Assembly: GCA_947568835.1 (NCBI GenBank)
Contig: OX387607.1
Coordinates: 15,861,701-15,925,700 of the forward strand
DNA length: 64,000 nt
Reading direction: 5' to 3'
Origin: Protonemura montana
Lineage: Eukaryota; Arthropoda; Insecta; Plecoptera; Nemouridae
The notes under the pieces are model-generated. The model worked only from the letters and a program-made list of their open reading frames with translations. It did not search any database and had not been told where the DNA came from. Numbering within the stretch: position 1 is the first letter of the stretch; every line of letters begins with the position of its first letter. Below are positions 35,160 to 48,600 of this stretch, in pieces. The translations under genes were made by a program, and so were the position numbers.

Positions 35160-38100
35160 GTAGAAATTCCCTAAAACCGAGGTGTCCAATCTGAATTTCA
35201 CTATGATTGATTGCAAGTAGCAAAATTAAACTCGTACTTGAACTATAGGAGCTGAGAAAAGGGCTGAACCTGGCCCAGAAAAAAATACAATTTTATTCTT
35301 CCAAGATAATTTCAAAACCTGTATCAATAACCGACTTCCTTGATGAATTCCAAGAGTTGGTCAGTTCCTGTGATCATACAAAGGCATCGGAATTGCATCC
35401 TCTTAGCAACTCTTCGACAAAGAAAATAAAATTGCACAATTTTTAGCGCTGTAAACTCTCTAAATATCAAGGTCCCCGACCCCACCCTACCCGAGCGTCA
35501 CCCCCGTCTTGCTAATCGAAAACAGACCTCGCTGTCCCTCGGCACTGCACTAACGAGACTGCGACGAACAGGGTCGAGACAAGGGAGGCGTTTGTCAGGC
35601 AATGTCGGCGACAAGGAAGTAGGAGGATATGCTCTCTGACGACCTAAGCAATTAGCAGATGGAGTTTTGGCGAGACCTCTTTAGGAAATCACTATTTGGC
35701 GTTGTGTGCGGTAAAAGGAAGTTGCTAGTTCGACATGAGTCTTTAAAATAATGAAATATTTTGGAATAGGACGTTCTAATTTAGCGATGAAAACTTTGGC
35801 ACAGGAAGAGAGGTTCATTGCCCCATCAATTTCTGACACATCCTCTTTATAGGATCACGATTTGGTACTCGTTGCCCGCGTCAATTCCATTTGAAATTTT
35901 AATAATCGAATCATGATTTCAAATGGGAACGATCTCGGTGGCATAGGTCAAATTCAGCGCTACCTTTTATCTCGTGAGTGCCCTGCACCTACCATCGACT
36001 ACCTTACCTTGGACTTGATGAACTTCCCTCGGCCCAAGCACGCATACCAATTAGAAGAAGTGACGTCCTGCATTAGTGCCAAGTTTCAATGTTGCAATGT
36101 TTCTGAGCTTTTCCGGAGACATTTTTAGAATGTTCATATCTCATTTCGATGTAATTTTCTATCGGTATTCGAATGCGATCTAAAATCATAAATCTTAGCC
36201 ACAAAACGAGAGTTACTTATGTTATTAGTCTGACAAATTGAGGAAAGTAGAAAAAATGTTTTATTCAAGTAAAGGTTGACAGCGCCCCTTTTCCTAATAG
36301 CATTTTCATATCATATGGGAGATAATTTGTTCTAACCACACATGAAACGAACAAAATATCGCAAAGTACACACTACCCAATGAAAAATTTCAAAAACAAA
36401 TTACATCATTTTTAATTTTCTCCTAAATTTAGTAGCTTCAATAACTGCAGTCTAGACCCCCCTGATTTTGATTAAAACAATCTCATCGCTGCAGATATCC
36501 AAACTTTAATTGCTAAGATGGATGAAACGTGTCTAGTCTTAGCTCCTCTCCGCTGCTCGTCAGTGGAGGCGCCGTGAGACGACTGGTAGCTCTCGACCCC
36601 AACACAACCAACATATCTTGAATGCGTGCGGTCGGTCGGTCGAGGTCTGTGAAGACGGCCAGGCCCGCCATCTAGTGGCATGACTCCGTAATATCCGATG
36701 TCCCATTAGCATGGTGTCGGTGAGGTCTCAGCAGGGCGGCTTCCTTTGATCTACGTCGGTGCCGCCGCCTCCAACTCGCCTCGCATCGTCCCATCTCTCG
36801 ACGTCGGCGTTAAACAGATTGTTTTGCGGTTTTTGGTTCAATAATCCCCGACGTGGGCTTCACAAAATTGTGCTATGCGATACTTTGAGCTTGTAGGGTA
36901 ATAGAATTGACGCCTAGTGGTTGCAAAGTTAATTCTTTGTGATTCCTTTGTACCGTTTTAATTCGTTAGTTAAGGGAACAGTTGCTCACATCAGTTTTTA
37001 TATTGTTTTGTCTGAAAATGATATTGATAAGTTAAACAATCTACATCGCAATTGAAATGACTTTATTATGCGTCAGTTTTAGCTGTCAAACTATTTTATT
37101 TCCTCCTAAATAAATATTCAATGAAAACTCTTCGGGTAGGCGTCTTAAAATATCATATATTCACACGATATGCGTAAACCAAGACATATTGAAGAAATTT
37201 GATTGTTTCTGTTAACTTATTTTAGACCTACCTGCTTCAAACTTACCTACTTTAGAATTCAAACTCGCTTAAGAGATCGGCAACGAGTTCAACTCAACGT
37301 AGAAACACAAAAATGATGTATGTACGTACGTCACAGACGCCTGGCCGCACGTTTTTCTTCACTTTGACACAGATATTTAAAAGGTTTATTTATTATTTTC
37401 ATTTCAGTTTCCGTAGCAACTTTACAGTCGCTACCTTCTGAGAATCTTTCCTTTGACAAAGTTCACAGAGGCGAAATCTGGCTGCACATGAGCACCAAGA
37501 AAATTCTCGTTAAGTATCGAGATTGTGTTTAACTTCAAGTCACCGTTGTGACTCTGTTGCCGTCTCTAGCTGTCATCGTCAACCACACATCAGCCTCGAT
37601 GACGCGGCAAGTGCATCAAGAAACCTACTTCCGGTTAGCCGGAAAGAAAGACCACGTGGTGGTGCTAAGCACAAACGGCGTCTATCTCTTTGAGAATTAG
37701 CTTCAAGGAAATCGGATATTTTTGTCAAAAGACACGTGACGCTGTGAGATGAGGGTGGAGACGTTTGTTTGCTTGCGATGATTTCATCCGACAGTTCTAG
37801 GTTTGTGGGTCTTTGATACTCAAGGAGTTTACAACGATCTGCCCCGTTTCTTGGAACACATTCTACAGCTTTTAAAACTATTACTATCTGATATCTGTAT
37901 TGACTGTTGCGAATTAATTTCCTGACGCCTGAAAATTCCAAGGTATACCTGTTGTTTTTTAAGCTACTTTCAAAATATCAATTATTTTTAAATAATATAT
38001 CCCATATGCCTTGGTGCGGAACCCTGGCTGGAATCTTCCATAAGTTTCCAGTGAATTTCATCCAACCCATCCAGACAAAATCAGACTTGTCCTGTACGAA

Positions 38101-39920
38101 AAACAGGATTCTAACAGGATATAACAAACAGCATGCCAAAGATTCGGGAGGATTTTCAAAGGAAAAGTTCAACACAAAAATGTAATGCGATTGATTAGTT
38201 TCAGAACAACATTTAATACGTAGTCAATATCCACAAGAGAACATTTTCGTCTAAACAATTAGCAAATTATGATGTACAATATGATTATATTCCTTGCAAG
38301 AATTCGCTAGACATTTTTTAATTACCTATTCACATGAAATGCATATAATCTTTCTAGCACATGCCTAGTAATTAGCATTAAGGTAGATAGTTATTTTCCG
38401 CACAAATAAATAACTAATAATACGTTTACCATAGTTACACATAAGGAAGAAACGAAGACGATATGAACGCTTTCAAAATAGTCCGTTGAAAGATATTTAA
38501 AAACTAATTTCGCGAAAACACTGATTGTTTAAAAATGATAATGGTCGGTACCTTTACAGAAAACTTAATCGCGGTCAAAATCATAATAAACCTTAACGAG
38601 GTTTGTTGGATTTTTATCAAATAATTGTAGAAAAATAATATTTGCATTTTATACGGGGAAGTTCTTGACTGCACGGGTGCATCACGGTGAAAATTGTAAA
38701 ATGCTAAACACGGGCAATTAATTCGACGCACACCTTTGACGATTAAAATAATGCATTAGGTGGCCTGTGCCTATGTAATGAGTGTCTTAGTTAATAAGAC
38801 TTGAGCTAATTAAAACATATTTATCATTGCTTCTGTGCTCCGACACCGCGAAATCATCATGGGTTGAAGACTAATGACAGCTGTTTGGCTTCTGTTTTCT
38901 AGTTCTCCATTCAATTACCGTGGTCATATATCCTAGCTAGCTACAAATAAAGCCACCGTTTTATTGGGAATACCACTCAGAACTGTAAAATTACTTCCAG
39001 TAGCTTTCCTATCTGATGAGGCCAGCCCAGAATAATGCTGTACTTTGTACAATTACAATGCCCCGGCAAAGGGACTTATTATTAGTTAATTGCTTATCAA
39101 AATGTCGCGGAGAAATTTATTATCCTGTCGTGTTTTGAAATAAGATATAGGGTAATGAAAACTTAAAGGAAATTGTATGAAATTTAATTGAAATTTGAAC
39201 TCGTTTTTACGTTTCTTGCCTACAGTGCTATAGTTTAAATCACTTTGTTCAACTTCGATGTCTATTTGTATCACTAATTTCTATTTACAAGACAATAAAT
39301 ATTATAATACAATTGTTATATGGATAGCAAGCTATAAACAATATCTTAGTTTATTTTTTACAATAATTTCAAATAAAATTGCACATGATTGGCGACCTTT
39401 AAGGAGGTCTTTAATATTTGGGAATTAATCAGCTATGTACACGATATGCTAGAACGAAAGATAAGGAATGTTCTTTGGTGCTAAATTAGCACAAAAACAA
39501 AGGTAACCATCCTCTACAATTGTAGATGGGCTTTTTGTTGCTATGTTTTATTTATTTGTTTTTAGTATCGTTCTGACTTCGCCATTGTTGCGACAGTTCT
39601 TGAGTCTCCTTTCGTACTTTTCCGTCAGTCGAATGGACAATTTGTTTTTAAGGTTGTTTGGACTTTGGCACCATGTTGATCAATTGCTAATTTGCCCACA
39701 AGTCTAGGCCGGGAGAGTCAAACCTGTAAAATTTGTAAAGTTTTACAGATTGTTTTGGAAATACATTTGCTTGTACATTTATCATTTTTGGAAAAAGAAT
39801 ACTTGAAAATACTTGTGTTTTTTTTTTTTTATGAATATCATGAGGTCTTTGTAATGGTACAAAAAGGCTGATTCGATTGATGACTACTTAAAAAAAAAAT
39901 GAAGTTCCACAAACAAATTT
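35160..39920. other. 3' flank of Lbx, no gene proven
   Basis: Largely unique AT-rich sequence with GC-richer islands at 35470-35600 and 36530-36830. Small splice-flanked open pieces occur, for example on the minus strand near 36061-36002 ending at a donor-like CAAG|GTAAGG, but none can be tied to a gene. Confidence 0.4.
37579..37925 (-). CDS. Unidentified open frame, possible terminal exon
   Basis: A minus-strand frame follows an acceptor-like GGAATTTTCAG and runs about 115 codons to TGA. It is entered in phase 1 if that acceptor is used. The peptide (starting VRKLIRNSQYRYQIVIVLK) has mixed composition like coding sequence but no motif I recognise and no methionine near its start. It could be the last exon of a gene whose other exons lie to the right, or a chance frame. 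Confidence 0.2.
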
Positions 39921-39923
39921 CTT

Positions 39924-40339
39924 TTATAAATTTTTATTTCCTGACGCCTCCAACGACAATGTCATCGCGGCGATCCGCTTCTCGTCTTCCGAGATCGAAT
40001 TCGGGGTCGTTTTCTTTTTCAAAATCCCCAAGTCCTGTACATTTTCAAGAAAACTTTTGTGAGCGGTGAGAACTTTTACCGATTCCACGTCTTTCTTCAA
40101 CTCTTCGAGGTCCCTCTTGAGTTTCGCCCTGCGATTCTGAAACCAGGTGATAACTTGAGCGTTGCTCAGGCCGAGGCTGCCCGCGATCTCGTCGCGATCA
40201 GCAGGACTCAAGTACTTCTGGTAGAGAAACCGTTTCTCCAGCTCGAAAATCTGGTGGTTCGTGAACGCTGTCCGACTCTTCCGCTTCTTCTTGGCGTTCT
40301 GTCGGTTGTTGAATAGATTCAGGTGGTTCGCTTGGCTCT
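39924..40339 (-). CDS. Lbx: Lbx/ladybird homeobox, terminal exon
   Basis: The exon starts after a strong acceptor (CTTTGCAG, first exon base 40339, phase 1) and ends at TAA 39926-39924. The complete 60-residue homeodomain is encoded at 40286-40107. It begins KRKSRTAF, contains [19 protein letters not shown], and ends with recognition helix [17 protein letters not shown] (T47, W48, N51 present). The run [17 protein letters not shown] just after it is typical of Lbx. Lbx proteins are nuclear DNA-binding repressors used in muscle and neural patterning. The 41-residue or so C-terminal tail ([17 protein letters not shown] region) is not familiar to me. The first exon, expected to hold the N-terminal eh1 repressor motif, was not found upstream. 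The plus-strand frame here is a shadow. Confidence 0.9.
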
Positions 40340-43300
40340 CTGCAAAGTCAAAGAGACAAAATTTAATTAATTCAAATTGTAAACCGATCGTAATGTACAT
40401 GTATACAAGTAATACAATAACAAAAGTCAGGTCATTTTAGAGTTGCGAAAACTTTTGGATTTATAGTTTTTGACGCCGACTCGTTTGCTCATTTATCACA
40501 AGACGACGTTCGCGTTAAACATCAAAGGCACCGGATTTGTGAGGTGTGAAATTTTTAAACGATTTCTTTTATAGTGGAATATCGTAGCGCGGCCGTCCTA
40601 CGTCACTTTCAACGGCATTTCAAAGCGTGGAATGCGATAAGCGCCTGATTTTCAACTCTTTTGTCTTATTTTTCGATCTGTGCAGTCGTCGATTTGCGGT
40701 CGCAGCGACTCTTTTAGGGGTCTATTAACGAGATGGGCTCGAACCCGGGACAGATGAGGCTCACTTTGAGGGGCAAACACATGCAGTCTGAAAGCGATTC
40801 AGAAATAGACGGCATAGAAAGAAGATTAGCGGCGTTTTCTTGGGGCACAAAGTAAATTAATGACCATTCTTAGAACGTGTATACGATTTGAATCACACCA
40901 AACGACTGTCGGTGAACGGGTTGAAATCGCAATTAAACATAACTTAAAGTAATAATAAAGTGAATCTTCAGGCAGATGATGAAACACGATTGCATGTAAT
41001 TGCTCTCATTTAATTTATACACACGTCATATTAATTAATCTCGTGGAACATGATTAGGTGATAAAATATCTTTGTATTCAGAATGATAGCACTGAAATCG
41101 CGCAGTGCATTTTTTCCTCCCATTCAGGGGCGAGAAATCGCACCCAACAAACTACCAACATGTCTTGTCGGCATCGTCCAGCAAAAGAATTTACTCTCTG
41201 TTTTGTTGTAACGTGGTAAAACGGCTGTACCTTTTCACGCTAGCGCGTGTTTTTGTTGAGCCACCTCCTGATGGGATATGGTTTTTGGGTGTCCGAGGTA
41301 TTCGATGTTGCTCACGCATCAATCCATGTCAGACCAGTCGGCTTTTTTTTTTACCACCACTCTCAATCTAAGCGATTTTAGTCTCGCTTCTTCATTTTTT
41401 AACAACGATCGATCTCGCCCTGCCCCCCCGACTCCATCTCCATCTCTTCCTGGCGGTCGGAAGTGTATGAGATGAAGCCAGCTCTCACTAATTTGCTTGT
41501 CGAATGGAGCTTCCCTCTCCCGTCTCCCCCTCATCCACTAACTGAAGATACCTTGCATTGCAGACTTGAAGCCTCCACATATCCGATCTTGTCATACGAT
41601 AAGACACGTCGTCTTTTTTAGATGGAAATACAATTTAAAAGTCGATAACATCATTTATTTTAGACATAAGAAAATGCATTCTTTCTGGAATATTCATAAT
41701 CATCGAATTATTTTTGGATAATTTGAATGTGTAATATATACGAAATTTAAACTTCTTTGCAGAGGTGTTGAATAAACCCAGCCGTACAGCAATCCAGATC
41801 TCAACTGATAACGTGTAAACACGTCCGTTTATCGTCATAAAATTATCAAATCAAATGGCCCTAAGGATAAACCATGGCAAAAAAACAGCATTTCGGAATA
41901 ATTACAATTTCTCTGAATACAAAAATCGTAATTATCACCGAAGTACTGACCGTGCTGTGCAAAAAAACAGCAGCACATCGTCGTCCGCGTGCAAGATTCA
42001 AACGCGTTCGACGCGGAGTCGGAGAAGTGTCGGGAACAATTAGATGTTTTTGGTCTCTCGCTGTCTCTCCTTGTCGCTCTCCCACGCGGCGCGGCGTCGA
42101 CGATCACAAGGAAGATGCCGACAACGCGCCGTTAGTCACACCTGCCACGATTGCCGCCGTGGAGGGGAGGGGGGCCAAGGGGGGCCAGGGAGGGGAGCCG
42201 TCCGTTCCGTTTCCCCGCCCGACGCTGGTTCACCTTTGGCGACAATTTTCTTTGAACGCGGCCAGCGATTTCTTATACAGGGTGGGGAGTGTCCGAGGGA
42301 TCGCTCGAAGGGCGCTTGCTAGCCGCGAGTGTAATTGGTTAAAAACTATTAAAAACGATTAAAAACAAATTAAAAAATGTACAGCGAGGTTATTAATTAC
42401 TATTTTTTAACTCATTATCAATCATTTAAATAACGAATAGCGAACGGAATTGTTTTTGTTTTTAAATGTGCGTGTAATTTGGCTTTCGCACGAATGCCGG
42501 ATGAAAAGACTGTTTTATGGCATTGTTTCTCGTTCAATTCGTTACTGCAGATGCCCATTTGCTACCCAGAACGCGGTGTTAATGAGCAACGAGCAACGAG
42601 CAGCGAGCCGTATATGAAGTAATCCATTACGCAGTACTTATCTCTGCTGCTCGGCCAGGTTCCTCACATTATTTTAACATAATGCTACATTATGGCGTTC
42701 GGAGAAGATTAAAGACATCTCGCTCCGTTCCTTTTCAAAATAATTGCCGCCAGTGTTTTTTGAATAAGGAGCCGATAGAAAAAAACTCTGAACCAGGTCC
42801 TTAAAGATGTTTTGTGGACATCAATTTGATATGAAACAAGTTTTTGGTGCTTAGATCGAGTCAATGTGTCGCTGGCATGGTTATACTTTCGCGGCTTCCG
42901 AATTGCGCGGCTTTAGAACAAGCTGTTGGTTGGGGAAAAAATGAGCGAGACGTAAAAACACATGTAAACGAGAAATGGTAGCGAGCTTCGAACATCTAAC
43001 TGTAGTTGATGGGCCAAAAATTGAGAGGGATAATGAGCTTTTTCGTCTTCTTTTATTACATTGACTTTTTGTTGGGCGAATATGAATGGACCTCGATGCT
43101 CTTGTACATATTATGCATCTCTTCAATTCTTTGTGTACATGCCCGAGTCTTCTTACGGCTACGGAGAAACTAATTTCTTAAAATGCTTACTTCTGGTAAA
43201 TTATATGAAGCAGCCATCCATTTGTAACAATTATACGGCAGGGGTAGCATCTAATCAAATCTATCAAAATGCTATAATCATATTTCAATTAGTTACAGTC

Positions 43301-43680
43301 GCAACCTTCGGGTTAATTACGTCAACGTCAAAACCACGAAAATGCAAAGTGCTTTTCGAGTACAAAACGAAAAGAAAAAATATTTTAAGAGTGCCGGATG
43401 CTTCATTCTTTATTTCTGTTTAAAAAATTACATTATTTTTTGTTTGTTTTTAGAAGCTACATTTTCCTATAACGAGGTTCTACAGGTAAACGCTCGGCTG
43501 CGGCGTCTGACCCATCTAGGTGTCAAGAAACCACGTTGCTCTTTCAAGAGGATAATAGAGTTGTGCAACTACAGAGATCCCTAAGAAACAATCGACTCGA
43601 TCAAATAAATCTAGACCTCCTCCGAGAAATCAACGCTATCATCATCTTCTCTAACTGCAGAGAGAATCAAAACTTAGCTA
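40340..43680. other. Intron or 5' flank of Lbx, no exon identified
   Basis: By orientation, Lbx exon 1 should lie to the right of 40339. I found no minus-strand eh1 motif with a phase-1 donor. A GC-rich block at 41980-42340 leaves long frames open (plus 41874-42362), which I attribute to composition. A small plus frame at 40733-40858 (MGSNPGQMRLTLRGKH start) is unexplained. Confidence 0.4.
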
Positions 43681-43687
43681 GGCAATG

Positions 43688-43812
43688 ACAGTTTTTAGAC
43701 TCATATCTACTTGATTTATCCTTAGCACTAGTTTTAAGAAAAACTATTTCAACTGGGTTTTGAATGCCCTTTACTTAGCATTCAAAACCCGGTTGAAATA
43801 GTTTTTTTTTTT
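43688..43812. repeat. F2 fold-back copy
   Basis: AAAACTATTTCAACTGGGTT with TTGAATGC (43738-43766) is followed after a loop of about 12 bp by its reverse complement (43777-43805). The left outer part has TTTTTAGACTCATATCTACT. Confidence 0.7.
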
Positions 43813-44804
43813 ATAGCTAGGCACTTTTTATAAATTTGTTGAAAACATATTTGAAGGCTTGTCATCTGTGTTTTGTGCTTTTGACGTTCATTTTTGATCG
43901 CAGTCGCCGATGATTTCGGCGAGTTCGTCTTCAGTTTCGTATCATCATGCACAACTAAAGAGCAAAGAGCAACCGTTTTGCCACTTCTCCACACGGTCGC
44001 TTCTAAATACCTGTTCTACAAACATGGATTTCGTTCAATCAAATCATAATTACCAACGTGGATTGAACGCGTGTCTCGCCACGATCTTGATTTCGAAGAA
44101 ATCGAACCGGGAAATAGTTTTAATGGACATTTGATTGGCCAGTTGTTCTTTCAGATGGCAATTATATTAACACTTCTGTTCAACGTCGGTACGTGAGGAC
44201 CAACAAATATCTTCGTTTTTTAATATCACCGACGTGTGAAACGTCTTTGAAATAGAAATCCATATAAAAAAAAAAATAATGATAACGTGTTTCCAAAATC
44301 CAATTAACGAAATCAGATCATGACCGCTCTCTTGTAAAGATTTCAATCAATTTTTCTCAATATCCAACAAAAACTGATCAATCAATCTAATTTGTTGCCA
44401 AAAGTGCTATAATCTCCCACCTAATAACATGGAATTAAACGCAATCAATTTGCATGTCTCTTTTCTATGTGCAATACCGTCCACGTTCACAGCGCTGTTC
44501 TCCCGACTTTGGATTCGGTTTTTGTTCCCCGCTCTCTGTCTTCGGGACCCCCCAGTAGTTCGATCTCTTTTGATGCCGGCTATCATAGCATTCTCAAAGT
44601 CGGTGCCTCAAGTGCCGCGGTAGAGCGCCACGATAGGCTGGGAGTTGCCAACTCAGCTCAGTTATTTTCCTTCGTTTGTTGCAAGTTTCTCAATTTTTTT
44701 TTACAGATTTCGTGGACCATCTGAGCTTGGCTGTGACGAATTGTGTCAGTTTACCTGAATCATCAAATGCGATGTCATCGAACGGTTGGCGTTTTGGAAA
44801 TACC

Positions 44805-45600
44805 GGTCCTCGTGAGATCATTGAAGATTAGCTACACTGCGCTGGGTCAGGTAATGGATGTGTGACCATCATACACATGACCAGTTCTGTTCGGGAGAGA
44901 GGTTGGAGGGATGAAAGTTAAGCAACACTGCGCTGGGTCAGGTATTGGATGTGTGACCATCATACACATGACCAGTTCTGTTCGGGAGAGAGGTTGGAGG
45001 GATGAAAGTTAAGCAACACTGCGCTGGGTCAGGTATTGGATGAGCGACCATCATACACATGACCAGTTCTGTTCGGGAGAGAGGTTGGAGGGATGAAAGT
45101 TAAGCAACACTGCGCTGGGTCAGGTATTGGATGTGTGACCATCATACACATGACCAGTTCTGTTCGGGAGAGAGGTTGGAGGGATGAAAGTTAAGCAACA
45201 CTGCGCTGGGTCAGGTATTGGATGAGCGACCATCATACACATGACCAGTTCTGTTCGGGAGAGAGGTTGGAGGGATGAAAGTTAAGCAACACTGCGCTGG
45301 GTCAGGTATTGGATGGGTGACCATCATACACATGACCAGTTCTGTTCGGGAGAGAGGTTGGAGGGATGAAAGTTAGTACAGCAACTTCACTAGCCTTGCT
45401 TATCAACCTCTCGACAGCATGGATTTGTGGAGGAATCCTGTTGTTCGAGTTGTACCGTCCTTCGGAAGGGACGTTAAGCCGGTGGTCCCCTTGGTCTTCG
45501 ACAGGAGTAGGCTACGTGCCGGCACCGACTTCCCCTCCTCCCTTCTAGGCTAGGTTATCATCAGCCACTCATTTTTCGTCGCTATTCCAACACTTTGAAA
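44805..45600 (+). mobile_element. 5S-derived SINE with 6 head units, copy 4
   Basis: A diverged first unit (from about 44826, GAAGATTAGCTACACTGCGC) is followed by five 91-bp units at 44917, 45008, 45099, 45190 and 45281, then the body (45372 onward, CCGTCCTTCGGAAGGGACGT). Box C reads GTGTGACC, GTGTGACC, GAGCGACC, GTGTGACC, GAGCGACC and, in the unit next to the body, GGGTGACC. The sequence just before the head (TTGGAAATACCGG) resembles a 5S 3' end. The tail is shortened. Confidence 0.85.
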
Positions 45601-48600
45601 CGCCGCATCTCTAGGCGATCCAAGATGGCGTCTACTGGTAGTAGATAGCCACTCTCCGGGTACCGTGGCTCTCTACCCGTGGGTGCCGCGTTGGGAGTCG
45701 CTCGCTCACAGGTTCGTCAGCCCCTACTTCACGCTCTACGTGTGTCTGGGCTGTCCTCGGTGCCGACAGCTTAGCTAACGCCACTGCTAACGCCACTGTA
45801 GTCAGAAGCGAGGATGGGCCACCGAGAGTCGCTAACTTTGGTCAAAAATATGCGCTCTTTTTTTAAGACCACTTTAATTTCTTAAAAAATTTTAATTTTC
45901 CTCGATGGAAAATGCGAATTTGCAGGACTTCTCAGGGTAACACTGAACTGAGAAAAAAAACTATTGCCAAAATATTAATTTCGGGCTTTTCGACAACCCT
46001 TTTGGCACCTCTTTTAGTGTTGGAACTCCTTTTGGGCACCCTACATTTTGGAATCCTCTATAATAACCCTTTAGAGAGCCCTGTTTTGGATCCCCCTTCG
46101 GGCTCATGTCTCCGATACCCCCTACCTGGTCTGGGATCCCTCTGCAAGGTGTGAGATGGGTGTTACTCGCTAGCGGCCACCCATCAAGCACCATGCCACC
46201 TTTACCTCAGGAACCCTACCAAGCAACCGACATAATATCCTTCCATTATGTTCCATCTAATTGATGTATTAGCTAGTCTTCCAAACGCCTTGTAACACAT
46301 TAGTAAATGGGTTGTTTTACTGGTAGAAACAATGCTGGTGAGCGAAGTCGCTACTCTAACTGAGCTGGAAGAAGAAGAAGACACGGCTTGTCCTGGTGTT
46401 GAACGAGCGAACAAAAGAAGTTGTCTTTTCTTGAGGATAATTAATTTTAAACAGCGACACTTATCTTCAAAGCATAGCGATACCAGAACAAGGGCGCTAC
46501 ACGTATTCACGTTGCGTTTAATTAAGGAATCTGCGATTGAAAATGAATGAAATGTAATTACTCTGGAGGTGAATTAAAACTCGTGGGCTGATTTAGATTA
46601 AATTGCTGGTAAATACTGGCTACTTTGACGCAAGGCTCTGAACTTTCAAGCAAGTGTTCAATAAAAAAAACGGCTGAAAATTACGCAGCTTGGATTCTAC
46701 GTCGAAACGTTGCATGCTTGGCGATAGTTTGCTTCGTATCTATGTGTTACTATTTCACGGCGGGCTTTCCGAAAAAGCGAATAATTTATGCGTTGCATTA
46801 ATTTCATGTCGGTTTGTTAGTTTGATTAATCGGTTGGATGTAATTAGGCCTTCAAGACTTAATCTAGTGTGTGTATGACCAAATACTTGATGCTATCTCC
46901 ACTATAGTAGGTGGGACCTAGGCATAGGATACCAGGTTTTGACGATATAGCTAGGCAAATTGTGTAGCATCTTTAATATAAATACTTTCTTGACAATAAA
47001 GTCTTCTTAGATACCGAATCCACCCACATGCAGCTCATTAATAACGAATTATTGTAATTTCTTCATGTTTATGTGGGTGCCGAGACCGATGCGACTCGAT
47101 AAAAGAACGTTTGATTCGTAATTCAGATGTCAAATGGTTTATAGGCCATGAACAATCTAATAACTTATCACGGATGCAGAAAAATGATGATTTATTTATG
47201 ATTTCTTTCGACTACACCCCTCACGGTGAACGCCTATTTCTTTATTACAATATTATAATTTATAATCACTTTCTTCAGAATGAACCACGATAGTTGATAC
47301 GAAAACAGCACAAGATTTACAAAAAAACTTGGGCAAAATTTCAATTTCAATCTTAATATGATTTCGCTGTACGGTTAAAATACATAAATTGACATAAAAA
47401 CCTTTGACCCATTTGTATCATGATTCCATTCCGACCGCTACCCAGTGATATTTTATAAACTATTTTTCCAAACAGAAAAAACACTGTCCACCAAATAATG
47501 CACAATTGCAATGGAGCGGCTTATTTAATGAGAAAGAGCAACACAGATTACAAGAATATTTTAAAAAGATATTATACCAATTCTCTAATACAATATATAT
47601 GTATACGTCTGATATACACAAGGTATCTTTTTAATGATTGGGTAATTATAGCTAATGATATGGCGGCATCTATTGACGGCCGGCACCTCAACCACCGAGC
47701 CTATATAACTGACTAGCACACACACCTAAACATAATCCATCTACAACCCAATTATGCCTATCCTTGTTTCACCCGATCTCACCCGATATCACTCTCTCTG
47801 TCGTTGATCTAACAATTCCTTACCAATGACACATTCTTGGGATGACTTCGCAGTGGCACCCATGAAATAGCAAGGAAATCCAATCAATTTACCTGGGAGA
47901 TTAATTACATGCGAATACTTAGACTTTCTAAGATTTGTAATGTGACCTCTTTGGTGTAAAACTGTAGTGAGATTTCTAGAGAAGTTCTGAAGGGTGTTAT
48001 GCATCTTTCTAGAAGCTTTCCCAGGGGAAAATCTTCACTCAAATGTGTCAATTGAATAGAGTATTTAACCATGCCATGCGCTTGACATTCTGGTGGCTTC
48101 AATGTCAGATCTTAGACTGTCAACAGGGACATAATTATAAGTCAGAGGATCACGTTTCCAAGGAAAACGCGTTTATTTGTGGAGTTTTACTTTGTGACAT
48201 CTTCCTTGTTGCTTAGCTTATCTTATTTTCGGATGGATGAAAACATCATATCTGCGTGACTAAAGCTGTAATAGGTCAAATCAATTAAAAATTACCATAA
48301 ATCGCGGATAAAAAGCGTTATTTATCAACTATTTTGATTGCTTCTATAAAAATATGACAGAAATTAGATCTATTTTGCAGAAGCTTGCCACTGAATTTTG
48401 TTGTTCATATAGTTATTTCAATTAAAATACAAGTGACCCGTGTCAAATTATAGTGTCACCAATTTTAGGTTAAGTCTGCTATACATCTTGTCGTTTTTAC
48501 TGCGAAACGGAACGGGGGTGTCAAATTTTTAAAATAACTTCTCTATTATTGTTGTTCTAGACACGAATCCGAGTGTTATTTTTGAAATGGTGGCTAAAAA

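Noticed and set aside
41874-42362. 162-codon plus-strand frame
   Set aside because: GC-rich composition leaves it open; no motif and no splice support.
44805-45371. A working 5S rRNA gene array
   Set aside because: The unit is 91 bp, lacks the 5' third of 5S rRNA and is fused to a SINE body; box C is altered in most units.
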